A stretch of 64,000 nt of DNA from RUG11198 sp964600615 (GCA_964600615.1 CAZRJK010000001.1:62001-126000); one strand, 5' to 3'. Positions 1 through 9,365 are shown, counted from the first letter of the stretch. Numbers and translations are program-made. Notes: generated by a model not told the origin, from the sequence alone.

Positions 1-1
1 A

Positions 2-1699
2 GCAAAAAAACTAGGAGTAGAATATGTTTTCTTAAATGGAGATGTAGTAGAAGGAATATATACGGGAGCCAAAAGCATATATAACACTACATTATATAAA
101 TATGGCTATGAAGATCAAGCAGAATGTGTAGCCGCTCTCTATCCACGAGTAGAAGGAATAACTACATTTTTCGTAACAGGAGAACACGATCTATCATTCT
201 TAAAAACTAAAGAAAAAATAGATATTGGAAGACTAATTTCTAAAAAAAGAGAAGACATGATATATCTAGGCCCACGCAGAAAAAAAGTATCTTTTATCTG
301 TGATGACAATAGAACAGGTAGTATAACATTATATCTACAACATGCTACAGGAAGTGTTCCTTATACTGTATCTTACATCCCACAACGCATAATAGCTTCT
401 ATGAGAAATGAAGATAAAACTGATGTCTCAGTAATAAGTCACTTCGCAGCCTGTGACTCTTTCTTAAGAAGAGGAGTAAGATCTTATCAAGTACCAACTG
501 TAGTAGCTACTACTGATGAGATGAAAGATGCCAAAACTCCAGTATATAATACTATAGGTGGCTGGGTAGTAACCCTAGAAAGAGATAAAAAAGGCAATTT
601 AAAAAATACAAGCCAAATATGGATTCCTTACTATAATGTTATTAAAGATGACTATAAAACTGCCAAAACCCTATACATATCTGATAACCAAAGAGTATTC
701 ATCCCTAAAACAAAAATAAAAGATGAAATAAGCAAAAAATTCTCTACAATAAAAAATGGAGAAAGCCTAGAAGAAACATTAAAAAAACTTAATACAACAG
801 AATTTGGCTTTGGTGGTATATTAGAAGAATTAAAAGCAAGAGGATATGATGTATCAGTTGTTGAAAAAGATGGCCAAAAAATAGTAGCCAAAAAGAAATA
901 TAAAAAGCCAGGTAAAATAAAACCAAAAATTTCAGAATTAACCCAAATAAAAGAAACCTGGATATCAGATACCCACTTATGTAATGAAGCCCAACAACTA
1001 CATATGCTATACGAAGTATATGAAGAAACAGCTAGAAGAAACATAGACACTGTCCTAGTCTTTGGAGATATTACAGATGGTGATTACATGAATAGACCAG
1101 AACACAGATATGAATTATTCAAACTAGGAGCCAAAAGACAAGCTAATTATACAGCAGATGTTTGGCCAGAAATAGACGGCGTTAAAACCAAAATAATTGG
1201 TGGTAATCATGATGAAACACACGAAAAAAATGGTGGAATAGAAATAGGAGAATTAATTGCCGCCAAAAGAAGTGATATAGAATATTTAGGAAGTACCAAA
1301 GCAATTTACCACCCTGAAGAAAGCCCTAAAACAACAATAGAAATGTATCATTCAGGTGGTGGCTGTGCTTCTAGTTTATCATATAGACCACAAAAATATA
1401 TTGATAAAATGGAACCAGGAAATAAACCTAATATAGGTGGTATGGGGCATTTCCATCAAAGTGAATTTTTAGCATATAGAAATGTAATAGAAATATTATT
1501 ACCATGTCTAACATCAAAAAGTCCTTTTGCCATAAGACAAGGATTAGAAAATACCATGGGAGCATACTTTATAAATATGTATGTTAATTCTGATGGAGAA
1601 ATAGAAATGCTTGAATTTGAAGAAAAAAGATTCACTCAACAAGATGTCAAAAAAGAAGATCACACAAAAGTAAAGAAACTAGTATTAAAAAGAGAGTAA
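2..1699 (+). CDS. Tandem calcineurin-like metallophosphoesterase protein (5' end outside window)
   Basis: The frame is open from base 2, so the Met at 257 is internal and at least 565 residues are visible. Two phosphoesterase-like modules are seen. The first shows LNGDVVEGI and a GEHD where families usually have GNHD. The second has a full set: SDTHL, FGDITDGD, GGNHDETH and GMGHFHQ, the metal-ligand motifs of the calcineurin-like superfamily. The second module is therefore probably the active di-metal phosphoesterase, while the first has lost the Asn of GNHD and may be structural. The substrate cannot be read from the sequence. The gene ends in a terminator that overlaps its stop codon. Confidence 0.8.
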   Translation, partial: AKKLGVEYVFLNGDVVEGIYTGAKSIYNTTLYKYGYEDQAECVAALYPRVEGITTFFVTGEHDLSFLKTKEKIDIGRLISKKREDMIYLGPRRKKVSFICDDNRTGSITLYLQHATGSVPYTVSYIPQRIIASMRNEDKTDVSVISHFAACDSFLRRGVRSYQVPTVVATTDEMKDAKTPVYNTIGGWVVTLERDKKGNLKNTSQIWIPYYNVIKDDYKTAKTLYISDNQRVFIPKTKIKDEISKKFSTIKNGESLEETLKKLNTTEFGFGGILEELKARGYDVSVVEKDGQKIVAKKKYKKPGKIKPKISELTQIKETWISDTHLCNEAQQLHMLYEVYEETARRNIDTVLVFGDITDGDYMNRPEHRYELFKLGAKRQANYTADVWPEIDGVKTKIIGGNHDETHEKNGGIEIGELIAAKRSDIEYLGSTKAIYHPEESPKTTIEMYHSGGGCASSLSYRPQKYIDKMEPGNKPNIGGMGHFHQSEFLAYRNVIEILLPCLTSKSPFAIRQGLENTMGAYFINMYVNSDGEIEMLEFEEKRFTQQDVKKEDHTKVKKLVLKRE

Positions 1700-1713
1700 A
1701 TACTCTTTTTTTT
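1687..1713 (+). terminator. Intrinsic terminator overlapping a stop codon
   Basis: AGAGT/ACTCT hairpin (1693-1697 with 1702-1706, extended by A-T pairs) followed by a T run. It begins inside the last codons of the phosphoesterase gene. Confidence 0.75.
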
Positions 1714-1753
1714 ATTAAAATAAATTGTCAAAAAAAACAATATATGCTAGACT

Positions 1754-1769
1754 TATAATGAATAGGTGA
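1754..1769 (+). promoter_or_regulatory. -10 box with very short leader
   Basis: TATAAT at 1754-1759 lies only 14 nt before the ATG at 1774, with AGGTGAT at 1764-1769 between them. Predicted initiation falls at the ribosome binding site itself. The same arrangement recurs across the window. Confidence 0.5.
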
Positions 1770-1773
1770 TAGT

Positions 1774-2955
1774 ATGAAAAAGAAAAAAATTGAAGAAGAA
1801 TCTACAAAATATAAAGTATTAAGTGCCATATATTATCAAATGCTAGGCTTTATATTTTGTTTAATGTTATTGTATGCCCTAACAGGTGGAAAAAATTATA
1901 TTAGATTATATAAAGAATTAAACAAAGTAATAGATACATATGATACCCTAACAAAAGATTATTATGGCAAAATAGACAAAAAAGAATTATCTGAAATTGC
2001 TGTAAATTCCATGTTAGAAAGTACCAAAGATATCTATACTAACTATAATAACGAAGCAGAAGCAGAAACTTTCTTTGAAAATGTTGAAGGACATTATGAA
2101 GGAATAGGTATCTCTGTAAAAACAGATAAAGATGGGAAAATAATAGTAGTTCAAGTCTTTGATAACAGTCCCGCCAAAAAAGCCGGATTAAAAGAAAATG
2201 ATATTATTACTAAAATAGATGATATTGATTTAAAAGATAAAAATAGTAATGATCTATCAAAATATATAAAAGAAAATAAAAACAAAAAAATAAAATTAAC
2301 CATAATTAGAATAGATACAGAACTAGACATAACCATATCAACAGATCAAGTAACAATGCCAACAGTTTCAAGCAAGATAATAGATGAAGAAAATAAAATA
2401 GGATATATAGATATAAGTGTTTTTTCCACAGTTACCGAAAATCAATTTAAAACAGAATTAGAAAAACTAGAAAAGAAAAAAATAAAAGGATTAATTATTG
2501 ACGTAAGAAATAATAGTGGAGGCTATCTTAACATAGTAACAAGTATCACAAGTCTTTTCCTAGAAAAAGGGAAAGTAATATATCAATTACAAGATGATTC
2601 TGGAACAACAAAAATAAAAGATAAAACAAAAGAAAAAAGAACTTATCCCGTTGCTGTAATAACAAATAGAGCTAGTGCCTCCGCTTCAGAAATACTAGCC
2701 GGAGCCTTAAAAGAAAGTTATGGAGCCATATTAGTTGGAACAAATACTTATGGCAAAGGAACTGTCCAAAAAACAAAAAAATTACAAGATGGTAGTATGA
2801 TAAAATATACTATTCAAAAATGGCTAACTCCCAAAGGAAACTGGGTAGATGAAGTAGGAGTAGCACCTACAGAATACCTTGAATATGATAACTCTAAAGG
2901 AACAGACAATCAATTAGATAAAGCAATCTCTCTATTACAGGAAAATATTAAATAA
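1774..2955 (+). CDS. S41 family C-terminal processing peptidase (CtpA/Prc-like)
   Basis: A 393-residue membrane-anchored serine protease. It has a lysine-rich N-terminus, one membrane segment at about 20-37, a helical prodomain, a PDZ domain (about 95-185) with the GIGISV start, then the S41 catalytic domain. The Ser of SASASEILAGAL (301-312) and Lys328 of YGKGTVQ form the family's Ser/Lys dyad. The length fits Gram-positive CtpA proteins. It should act outside the membrane on C-terminal tails of exported proteins. AGGTGAT lies just before the start. It stands alone, and substrates cannot be read from context. Confidence 0.92.
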   Translation: MKKKKIEEESTKYKVLSAIYYQMLGFIFCLMLLYALTGGKNYIRLYKELNKVIDTYDTLTKDYYGKIDKKELSEIAVNSMLESTKDIYTNYNNEAEAETFFENVEGHYEGIGISVKTDKDGKIIVVQVFDNSPAKKAGLKENDIITKIDDIDLKDKNSNDLSKYIKENKNKKIKLTIIRIDTELDITISTDQVTMPTVSSKIIDEENKIGYIDISVFSTVTENQFKTELEKLEKKKIKGLIIDVRNNSGGYLNIVTSITSLFLEKGKVIYQLQDDSGTTKIKDKTKEKRTYPVAVITNRASASASEILAGALKESYGAILVGTNTYGKGTVQKTKKLQDGSMIKYTIQKWLTPKGNWVDEVGVAPTEYLEYDNSKGTDNQLDKAISLLQENIK

Positions 2956-3019
2956 TTATTTTCAAAAAAATAAAAATGTAGTATCATATTACTTAATTTT
3001 TTAGGAGGAGTAAGAATAT

Positions 3020-3742
3020 ATGTTAAGATTCGTTATATGTGAAGATAATAAACAGTTCCAAGATAAAATATCTACAATTATAAATAAAACTATGATGCCA
3101 TATAATTTTGAGTATAAAATAAGTAAATTTACAGAATATAATGAAGAATTATCAAAAATAATAAAAGACAAAAATGAAAGTAAAGTATATATTTTAGATA
3201 TTGAATTACCAGAAATATCTGGATTAGAAATAGCATCAGAAATAAGAGAAGAAGATTTAGAAAGTACAATAATATTTCTAACAATTCATCCAGAATTTCA
3301 AAATGATATCTTCTACTCAAGATTATTAGCGGTAGATTACATTAATAAAGATAAATTATGGCAACAAAGACTTGAAGAGACAATTACATATACAATAAAA
3401 TCATTAGATAAAAAAAGAATTTTATCATTTGAATTTAATTATAATTCATACAGATTACCAATAAACAAAATACTATATATTGAAAAAGTTCAAGATAATC
3501 CCAAATGCAAAATAGTGATGGAAGACGGGAGTACCTACGAAATCAATCAAACAATAACTAACCTAGTAAAAACATTAGGTCCAAGTTTCTATCAATCACA
3601 TAAATCATGTATTGTAAATATAGAACAAATCAAAAAGATTAATTATGCAGATAGTACCATAACATTCAATAACAACCAAACAGTATACCTACTATCAAGT
3701 AGAAACAAGAAAGGCATAAGAGAATATGTGGCAAATTATTAA
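3020..3742 (+). CDS. agrA: AgrA-like LytTR response regulator
   Basis: 240 residues. An N-terminal receiver domain has the acidic pocket E8/D9, phospho-acceptor Asp60 in YILDIELPEISGLE and the conserved Lys110. A C-terminal LytTR DNA-binding domain (about 135-238) contains SHKSCIVN. The start follows AGGAGGAG (3003-3010). It overlaps the kinase gene by 17 nt, so the two are cotranscribed, with the regulator first (the reverse of the staphylococcal agrC-agrA order). It probably activates agrBD in response to the autoinducing peptide. Confidence 0.9.
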   Translation: MLRFVICEDNKQFQDKISTIINKTMMPYNFEYKISKFTEYNEELSKIIKDKNESKVYILDIELPEISGLEIASEIREEDLESTIIFLTIHPEFQNDIFYSRLLAVDYINKDKLWQQRLEETITYTIKSLDKKRILSFEFNYNSYRLPINKILYIEKVQDNPKCKIVMEDGSTYEINQTITNLVKTLGPSFYQSHKSCIVNIEQIKKINYADSTITFNNNQTVYLLSSRNKKGIREYVANY

Positions 3743-5036
3743 AGAAATAATATGCTTATCCATAGCAGTAACTGGAACATTCTTGTTTGGTAGAATTGTT
3801 CTAAACAAAAAAATTCAAATAGATAAAAAAAGATTTGCTATATTATTCACCATAACAATATTATCTCATGCTTTGTTATCTTTATATTTAGAAGGGTTTA
3901 TAAAAACATTGTTGATGGGTATAATTGAAGTATATTTTTATATAATAGTATTTCAAATTAATAAGAAAAAATCAATATTGCTGACAATAACTTATATGAT
4001 GGTTTTAATAATACCTGACTTATTAGAACTATTCTTTGTAACTAAAATACTAAAAATGGACAAAAACTTTTTATACAATACATACGCCGGAGGAATATTA
4101 TCAAATATAATAGTATTAGTCTTGTTTGTAATAATTACAACATTACTAAGAAATCATTTAAGGAGAATTATCAACTCAAAAATAAGCAACAATGTAAAAA
4201 TAATTATATTATCTCTTGCAACAATTATATGTACTTTAATGTTTTTCTACACACTAATAAAAGAATTTAGATTTAGTAATAATATCCTTATGTATCTAAT
4301 TGCCATAATAGTATTTGTTTCAATATTATTTTCATTAGTTAAACAAACTATTACAAACAATAAATTAATTAATGAATACGACAAATTACTAGAATTTATG
4401 ACAACATATGAAAATGAAATTGAAAAACAAAGAATTCAAAGACATGAAGCAAAAAATGAATTTTTAACAATAAAAGCAAAAATCCAAGATAAACAAAAGA
4501 ATAAAGAAATAATAGATTATATAGATGAAATATTAACCGAAAAAATCGAAGTAAAACAAGAGGAATATGCTAAGTTTGGATATCTCCCACCCAACGGAAT
4601 TAAAGGATTATGCTATTTAAAAATCCAACAAGCTCAAGATAAAGGATTAAACACAAGTATTAGTATTTCTAAAAGAATTAAAAATTCTAGTATATATAAA
4701 TTAGATATTAAGGAACAAAGAAATCTTGGTAAAATATTAGGAGTAATTCTAGATAATGCCATTGAGGCATCTCTTGAATCAAAAGAAAAAATAATAGGGA
4801 TAGAAGCTTATTTAATTAAAGAAGATTGTCAAATAATTATTTCTAATTCTTATACTAAAGAAAATTTAAATAAATTAAGTAAGAATAGATTATCCACAAA
4901 GGAAAAAAATAGGGGACATGGCTTGTTACTAGTGAAAACGATTATTAATAATAATAAAATATTTGAACTACATACAGATATAACAAATGAATTGTATATT
5001 CAAAAAATAACTATAAAAAAACTTAATTCAAATTAA
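3726..5036 (+). CDS. agrC: AgrC-like GHKL sensor histidine kinase
   Basis: 436 residues. About six hydrophobic segments span 1-210, followed by a dimerisation helix with the H-box QRHEAKNEF (His240) and a GHKL ATPase domain showing ILDNAIEAS (N-box) and GHGLLLV (G-box). This is the layout of AgrC receptors for cyclic peptide pheromones. The start at 3726 lies inside agrA, which suggests translational coupling. It converges on agrD and shares a terminator with it. The receptor part is typically fast-evolving, so ligand specificity cannot be inferred. Confidence 0.9.
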   Translation: MWQIIKEIICLSIAVTGTFLFGRIVLNKKIQIDKKRFAILFTITILSHALLSLYLEGFIKTLLMGIIEVYFYIIVFQINKKKSILLTITYMMVLIIPDLLELFFVTKILKMDKNFLYNTYAGGILSNIIVLVLFVIITTLLRNHLRRIINSKISNNVKIIILSLATIICTLMFFYTLIKEFRFSNNILMYLIAIIVFVSILFSLVKQTITNNKLINEYDKLLEFMTTYENEIEKQRIQRHEAKNEFLTIKAKIQDKQKNKEIIDYIDEILTEKIEVKQEEYAKFGYLPPNGIKGLCYLKIQQAQDKGLNTSISISKRIKNSSIYKLDIKEQRNLGKILGVILDNAIEASLESKEKIIGIEAYLIKEDCQIIISNSYTKENLNKLSKNRLSTKEKNRGHGLLLVKTIINNNKIFELHTDITNELYIQKITIKKLNSN

Positions 5037-5056
5037 TGAATTAAGTTTTTCTTTAT
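5017..5056. terminator. Bidirectional terminator between agrC and agrD
   Basis: A 14-bp perfect stem (5017-5030 with 5037-5050, loop AATTAA) with A and T runs on opposite sides. It overlaps the agrC stop codon on plus and lies just past the agrD stop codon on minus. Confidence 0.85.
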
Positions 5057-5175
5057 CTTTCAATTATACTTTTTGGAGCTTTTGGTTCATCCATAAATAA
5101 AATTGAACATCCTTGAGTACTAGCAACAGCAGAACCCATACCTAAAGCAGCTAAAATATCAGCAAAAAATTTCAT
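5053..5175 (-). CDS. agrD: AgrD-like autoinducing peptide precursor
   Basis: A 40-residue peptide read by hand from the minus strand. It has an N-terminal amphipathic leader (MKFFADILAALGMGS), then STQGCSILFMDEPKAPK and an IIER tail. This matches AgrD architecture: leader, a Cys starting the thiolactone, and an acidic proline-containing tail beginning DEP, as in staphylococcal AgrD. The mature pheromone probably ends at Phe or Met before the DEP motif, giving a 5- or 6-residue ring. AGGAGG lies 7 nt before the second Met (5175); the first Met at 5181 is too close to it. The gene starts about 40 nt after the agrB stop. Confidence 0.88.
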   Translation of the reverse strand: MKFFADILAALGMGSAVASTQGCSILFMDEPKAPKSIIER

Positions 5176-5216
5176 TTTCATACCTCCTTTTATTCTTTTT
5201 TTATATTAATTAAAAA

Positions 5217-5816
5217 CTAATTAATACCATAACTCTTATAATTATCATAAGATAAATTAAATATCTTATAAGTAATAGGTAAAATCATTAGAACTTCCCA
5301 TATCATACCAAATAATAAATAATTCTTAATAACCAAATCTTTAATAATAATAATTAAAATAGTATAAATACAACCTAACAAAGTACTTATAATTTTAAAT
5401 CTCTTTCTCTTCTTTACACTAACTATAGGTCTCTTTTCAGTGTCAGCAGGAGCATATAAATATAACAATATTACACAAATAATAGAAGTAATAATCATAA
5501 CCCACATAGGCAAAAATATATATTTACATAAAAAAGCTCCACCTATAAACATCATAATAGAACTAACTAAACAATAAATACTCTTTGAAGCATGTATACC
5601 AAAAGACTGAGATCGAATCATATTATAAGAAATAAGTAAAAAAAATACTTCCTTAAATATTCCCAATATAAAAGCAATACCAAAAATAATTATTGCCTTC
5701 GTAAAAGACAGATATATACTTTCTAACCCATAGCTAATTAACTCTATATCTTCATCGGAATAACTTCTATTTTTTTTTATTAAATTAATAGATGATTCTA
5801 AAAATAATTTTTTCAT
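5217..5816 (-). CDS. agrB: AgrB-like pheromone-processing membrane peptidase
   Basis: 199 residues from the Met at 5816, chosen because AGGTG lies 5-7 nt upstream (the longer reading from 5837 lacks a site). Several membrane segments are visible. The catalytic His and Cys of AgrB appear as FGIHASKSIYC (His-x6-Cys), preceded by RSQS. AgrB cleaves the AgrD C-terminal tail at the membrane and forms the thiolactone. It is cotranscribed with agrD immediately downstream on the minus strand, convergent with agrA-agrC. Confidence 0.93.
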   Translation of the reverse strand: MKKLFLESSINLIKKNRSYSDEDIELISYGLESIYLSFTKAIIIFGIAFILGIFKEVFFLLISYNMIRSQSFGIHASKSIYCLVSSIMMFIGGAFLCKYIFLPMWVMIITSIICVILLYLYAPADTEKRPIVSVKKRKRFKIISTLLGCIYTILIIIIKDLVIKNYLLFGMIWEVLMILPITYKIFNLSYDNYKSYGIN

Positions 5817-5836
5817 ACTAGCACCTACTCCAACCA

Positions 5837-5842
5837 ATTATA
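5837..5842 (-). promoter_or_regulatory. Probable -10 of agrBD
   Basis: Reverse-strand TATAAT about 20 nt before the agrB ATG. This gives a leader of roughly 14 nt that holds only the AGTAGGTG site. Further upstream, 5843-6000 is very AT-rich; no clear AgrA repeat pair could be assigned by eye. Confidence 0.45.
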
Positions 5843-5980
5843 AATGAAATATGAAAATAAAAACTATTATATACTTATAAATAATTAATATAAAATAAAA
5901 AGGAAAATAGTTAACTAATAAATAACAAAAATTATCGTTTAGAAAACATAAATATAATTTATAATATTTAAAATATCTTC

Positions 5981-6009
5981 TTGTTATAAAAAAAAATATA
6001 TGTTATAAT
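5981..6009 (+). promoter_or_regulatory. Sigma-A promoter for the 6036-6957 gene pair
   Basis: TTGTTA (5981-5986), 17-nt spacer, TATAAT (6004-6009) with the TG extension (TGTTATAAT). AGGAGG follows at 6021. Confidence 0.65.
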
Positions 6010-6035
6010 ACACTTATGATAGGAGGAGAATAAAT

Positions 6036-6320
6036 ATGGGGAATGATAAAATGATAACTTTAATAGACGGTTACAGAGAAGTTGGTGAGGTAGAACTAAT
6101 TTGTGCCTTTAAACTAACTGGATACAAAGAAAAATATATCATTTACACAAAAAACGAAAAAGATAAAGATGGCAACACCATTATTTATTCTGGAAAAGTA
6201 ATTAATATTGATAATAAACAATTCATTGAAAATATAAATGATGGCGAAGAATGGGAAAAATTAAAAAGCATTATGAAGGCTATGGCTAAATACAGTTTAG
6301 AAGGTGAAAATGATGTATAG
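6036..6320 (+). CDS. DUF1292-like small acidic protein
   Basis: 94 residues. The pattern ITLIDG....GEVELICAFKL.....YIIYTKNE..KDGNTIIYSGKV....QFIENINDGEEWEKLKSIM resembles the DUF1292 (YrzB-like) family, whose members are short beta-rich acidic proteins of unknown function ending in EEWE. AGGAGGAG precedes the ATG. It overlaps the next gene by a few bases, so the two form an operon. Family assignment is by pattern only. Confidence 0.6.
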   Translation: MGNDKMITLIDGYREVGEVELICAFKLTGYKEKYIIYTKNEKDKDGNTIIYSGKVINIDNKQFIENINDGEEWEKLKSIMKAMAKYSLEGENDV

Positions 6321-6957
6321 TAATTTAAATAGAATGAAAAACATAGAAATTCCTGAAAATTTATTTTCTAACTTAGGAGAAAGTAAAAAACCTAAAATAG
6401 TCACAAAAAATGAAGAAACAAATTTAATAGAAAATCAAGAAGAAATAAGTGATTATAGGAAAAGAATAACTAACATGTATGAAAATTTGGAAGATTTAAC
6501 TCCAATAAACAATGAAATAGATGATATGTTATATTTTAACAATTATGTTGAAAGAGGAATAGTAATAAAACCTAAAATATCATCATTGAAACAATTTTGG
6601 ACTGAATATCGCCTAATAAAAAATGAAAAAGATTTATTAAAAGAAGATACAAAAGAAATAATAGATACTAGTACATCTAATTTTGATGATTTATTTAATA
6701 CCCTTTCAGAAAGAGTTTTGGAATTAAACAAATACATTGATGAACTAAAAGAAATGAAAACTAACATTGATAAAACAAACAATAAATTGGAACAAGATTC
6801 CATAGATTTAAAAGAAGAAAAGCAAAAATTTATGGATTATAAAAAAGAAGAGGAAAAGAAACTTGCTAAAGAAAAAGAAACTTTAAAATTAAACTATGAT
6901 AGATTACAAAATATTATTAATGATCTAGATAAAAAACTAAACGAAATAGAAAAGTAA
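6310..6957 (+). CDS. Coiled-coil protein of unknown function
   Basis: About 215 residues. The reading can extend to a GTG at 6304, but AAGGTGA at 6301-6307 serves as the ribosome site, so ATG 6310 or 6313 is the likely start, overlapping the upstream stop. The C-terminal half (about residues 110-213) is a long, charged heptad-rich helix (DLFNTLSERVLELNKYIDELKEMK onward). No enzyme motif or membrane segment was seen. A septum, chromosome-organising or structural role is possible but unproven. Confidence 0.65.
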   Translation: MMYSNLNRMKNIEIPENLFSNLGESKKPKIVTKNEETNLIENQEEISDYRKRITNMYENLEDLTPINNEIDDMLYFNNYVERGIVIKPKISSLKQFWTEYRLIKNEKDLLKEDTKEIIDTSTSNFDDLFNTLSERVLELNKYIDELKEMKTNIDKTNNKLEQDSIDLKEEKQKFMDYKKEEEKKLAKEKETLKLNYDRLQNIINDLDKKLNEIEK

Positions 6958-6984
6958 GCTAAAGAACAACTTTAGCTTATTTTA
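6955..6984 (+). terminator. Strong intrinsic terminator
   Basis: 10-bp perfect stem TAAGCTAAAG / CTTTAGCTTA (6955-6964 with 6970-6979), loop AACAA, then a short T run. The stem starts in the stop codon. Confidence 0.85.
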
Positions 6985-7001
6985 AAAAAATAGGAGGAAA
7001 T

Positions 7002-9338
7002 ATGGATAATAAAGAATTAAAAAAAATAGATGCCTATTTTAGAGCAGCTAATTATTTATCTGTAGGACAACTATATTTATTAGATAATCCATTATTAAAA
7101 AGAAGATTAACTATAAAAGATATAAAGAAAAAAACTGTAGGACATTGGGGAACAGCACCAGGACAAAACTTTATCTATGTTCACCTAAATAGAGTAATAA
7201 AAAAATATGATTTAAATATGATTTATGTATCAGGTCCCGGACACGGAGGAGAAGCAATTGTAGCTAATACCTATCTAGAAGGAACTTATAGTGAAGTATA
7301 TCCAACTATCACAGAAGATGAAGAAGGATTAAAAAAATTATTCAAACAATTCTCTTTCCCAGGAGGAATATCTTCCCATGTAGCCCCTGAAACACCAGGA
7401 TCAATTAATGAAGGAGGAGAATTAGGTTATAGCTTAGCCCATGCCTATGGAGCAGTATTAGATAATCCAGATTTAATTGCTGCCTGTGTCATAGGAGACG
7501 GTGAATTAGAAACAGGACCATTACAAGCATCACTTCAAATAAATAAAATAATTAATCCTAAAACCGATGGAGTAGTACTACCAATCTTACACCTAAATGG
7601 TTATAAAATAGCAAACCCAACCATATTCTCTAGAATAACTGATTTAGAATTAGATGATTACTTTAGAGGTAGTGGCTATTTACCATATTATGTTGAAGGT
7701 GATGACCCAGAAATAATGCATAAAAAAATGGCCAATACCTTAGATGAAGTAATAGAAAAAATATTAGATATAAAATACAAAAAATCTACTAAAAGACCAA
7801 GATGGCCAATAATAATATTAAGAACACCAAAAGGATGGACAGGGCCAAAAATAGTAGATAAAAAAGAAGTAGAAGGATCATTTAGATCCCATCAAATACC
7901 AATCGATTTATCAAGTAAACCAGAATATATTAATTTATTAGAAAAATGGTTAAAAAGCTATCACCCAGAAGAATTATTTGATGATAAGGGATCACTAAAA
8001 AAAGAATTAAAAGAACTAGCACCTAAAGGAAATAAAAGAATGGGGGCAAATCCCCATGCTAATGGTGGAAAACTATTACAAGAGTTAAATATGCCTGATT
8101 TCAGAAAATATGGCTTATCTCTAAAAAAACATGGTAGCATTGAAGCCAGTGATATGATGGAATTAGGTAGATTTATCAAAGATATAGTAGAATTAAATAA
8201 AGATAAGAAAAACTTTAGAATATTTGCCCCTGATGAAACCCTATCTAATAGATTAAATCATGTCTTTGAAATAACTAATAGAAAATGGAATACTAAAATA
8301 TTAGATAATGATGAATACTTAAGTCCAGATGGAGTAGTAATAGATTCAATATTATCAGAACATGTTTGTCAAGGATTATTAGAAGGATATTTATTAACTG
8401 GAAGACACGGATTCTTTACAAGCTATGAAGCTTTCATAAGAATAGTAGACTCTATGGCTAGTCAACACGCTAAATGGTTAAAAGTATCAAAACAATTACC
8501 ATGGAGAAATAAAATATCTTCCCTAAATTATATTTTAACATCTCATGTATGGCAACAAGACCATAATGGCTATACACACCAAGACCCTGGATTCTTAAAC
8601 CATTTAGTAACTAAAAAAGCCGATATAACCAGAGTATATTTACCTCCTGATACTAACTGCCTATTATCTTGTTTTAACCATTGTATCAGAAGTAAAGACT
8701 ATATAAATGTTATTATTGCATCTAAACACCCAAGACCACAATGGTTAACCATGGAAGAAGCAGTAATTCACTGTACCCAAGGAATAGGTATTTGGAAATG
8801 GGCTAGTAATGATGGTGGCTGTGAACCAGATATTATCCTAGCTTGCTGTGGAGATACACCAACATTAGAAGTTTTAGCCGCTACTTCTATCCTAAGAGAA
8901 TACTTTAAAGAAATAAAAATAAGAGTTGTAAACGTAGTTGATTTAATGAGATTACAATCTGAACATATTCATCCACATGGCTTAAGTGATGAAGATTATG
9001 ATGCCATCTTCACCAAAGACAAACCAATAATCTTTGCCTTCCATGGCTATCCTCATCTAATTCATCAACTAACATATAACAGACATAATCAAGACTTACA
9101 CGTTCATGGCTATCTAGAAGAGGGAACCATAACAACACCATTTGATATGCGAGTACAAAATGAAATAGATAGATATCATTTAGTATTATCAGCCCTAAAA
9201 AGATTACCACAACTAGGAAACAGAGGTGCTATTCTAAATCAAATCTGCCAAGATAAATTAGTAATGCATAAACAATACATAGAAGAATTTGGCCAAGATA
9301 TGCCTGAAATAATTAATTGGAAATGGAAAGACAATTAG
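7002..9338 (+). CDS. xfp: Phosphoketolase (xylulose-5-P/fructose-6-P)
   Basis: 778 residues, close to the usual 790. A thiamine-diphosphate enzyme that splits xylulose-5-phosphate (and often fructose-6-phosphate) with phosphate to acetyl-phosphate and an aldose phosphate. Diagnostic stretches include GHWGTAPGQNFIY, GPGHGGEAIVANTYLEG, SHVAPETPGSINEGGELGY, the ThDP/Mg motif GDGELETGPL and HQDPGFLNH. AGGAGG precedes the ATG. It is monocistronic with terminators on both sides. It implies heterofermentative or bifid-type sugar catabolism in the cytoplasm. Confidence 0.97.
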   Translation: MDNKELKKIDAYFRAANYLSVGQLYLLDNPLLKRRLTIKDIKKKTVGHWGTAPGQNFIYVHLNRVIKKYDLNMIYVSGPGHGGEAIVANTYLEGTYSEVYPTITEDEEGLKKLFKQFSFPGGISSHVAPETPGSINEGGELGYSLAHAYGAVLDNPDLIAACVIGDGELETGPLQASLQINKIINPKTDGVVLPILHLNGYKIANPTIFSRITDLELDDYFRGSGYLPYYVEGDDPEIMHKKMANTLDEVIEKILDIKYKKSTKRPRWPIIILRTPKGWTGPKIVDKKEVEGSFRSHQIPIDLSSKPEYINLLEKWLKSYHPEELFDDKGSLKKELKELAPKGNKRMGANPHANGGKLLQELNMPDFRKYGLSLKKHGSIEASDMMELGRFIKDIVELNKDKKNFRIFAPDETLSNRLNHVFEITNRKWNTKILDNDEYLSPDGVVIDSILSEHVCQGLLEGYLLTGRHGFFTSYEAFIRIVDSMASQHAKWLKVSKQLPWRNKISSLNYILTSHVWQQDHNGYTHQDPGFLNHLVTKKADITRVYLPPDTNCLLSCFNHCIRSKDYINVIIASKHPRPQWLTMEEAVIHCTQGIGIWKWASNDGGCEPDIILACCGDTPTLEVLAATSILREYFKEIKIRVVNVVDLMRLQSEHIHPHGLSDEDYDAIFTKDKPIIFAFHGYPHLIHQLTYNRHNQDLHVHGYLEEGTITTPFDMRVQNEIDRYHLVLSALKRLPQLGNRGAILNQICQDKLVMHKQYIEEFGQDMPEIINWKWKDN

Positions 9339-9356
9339 TAATAATTGTCTTTTTTA
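9329..9356 (+). terminator. Intrinsic terminator of phosphoketolase
   Basis: AGACAATTA / TAATTGTCT stem (9329-9337 with 9342-9350) overlapping the stop codon, followed by six T. The T run directly abuts the AAGGAG of the next gene. Confidence 0.85.
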
Positions 9357-9365
9357 AGGAGTATT

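Noticed and set aside
652..1050. Open reading frame on the minus strand
   Set aside because: Antisense shadow of the tandem phosphoesterase; no ribosome site, hydrophobic AT-driven composition.
1725..1730. TTGTCA as the -35 for the S41 peptidase gene
   Set aside because: Spacer to TATAAT is 23 nt, too long for a sigma-A promoter.
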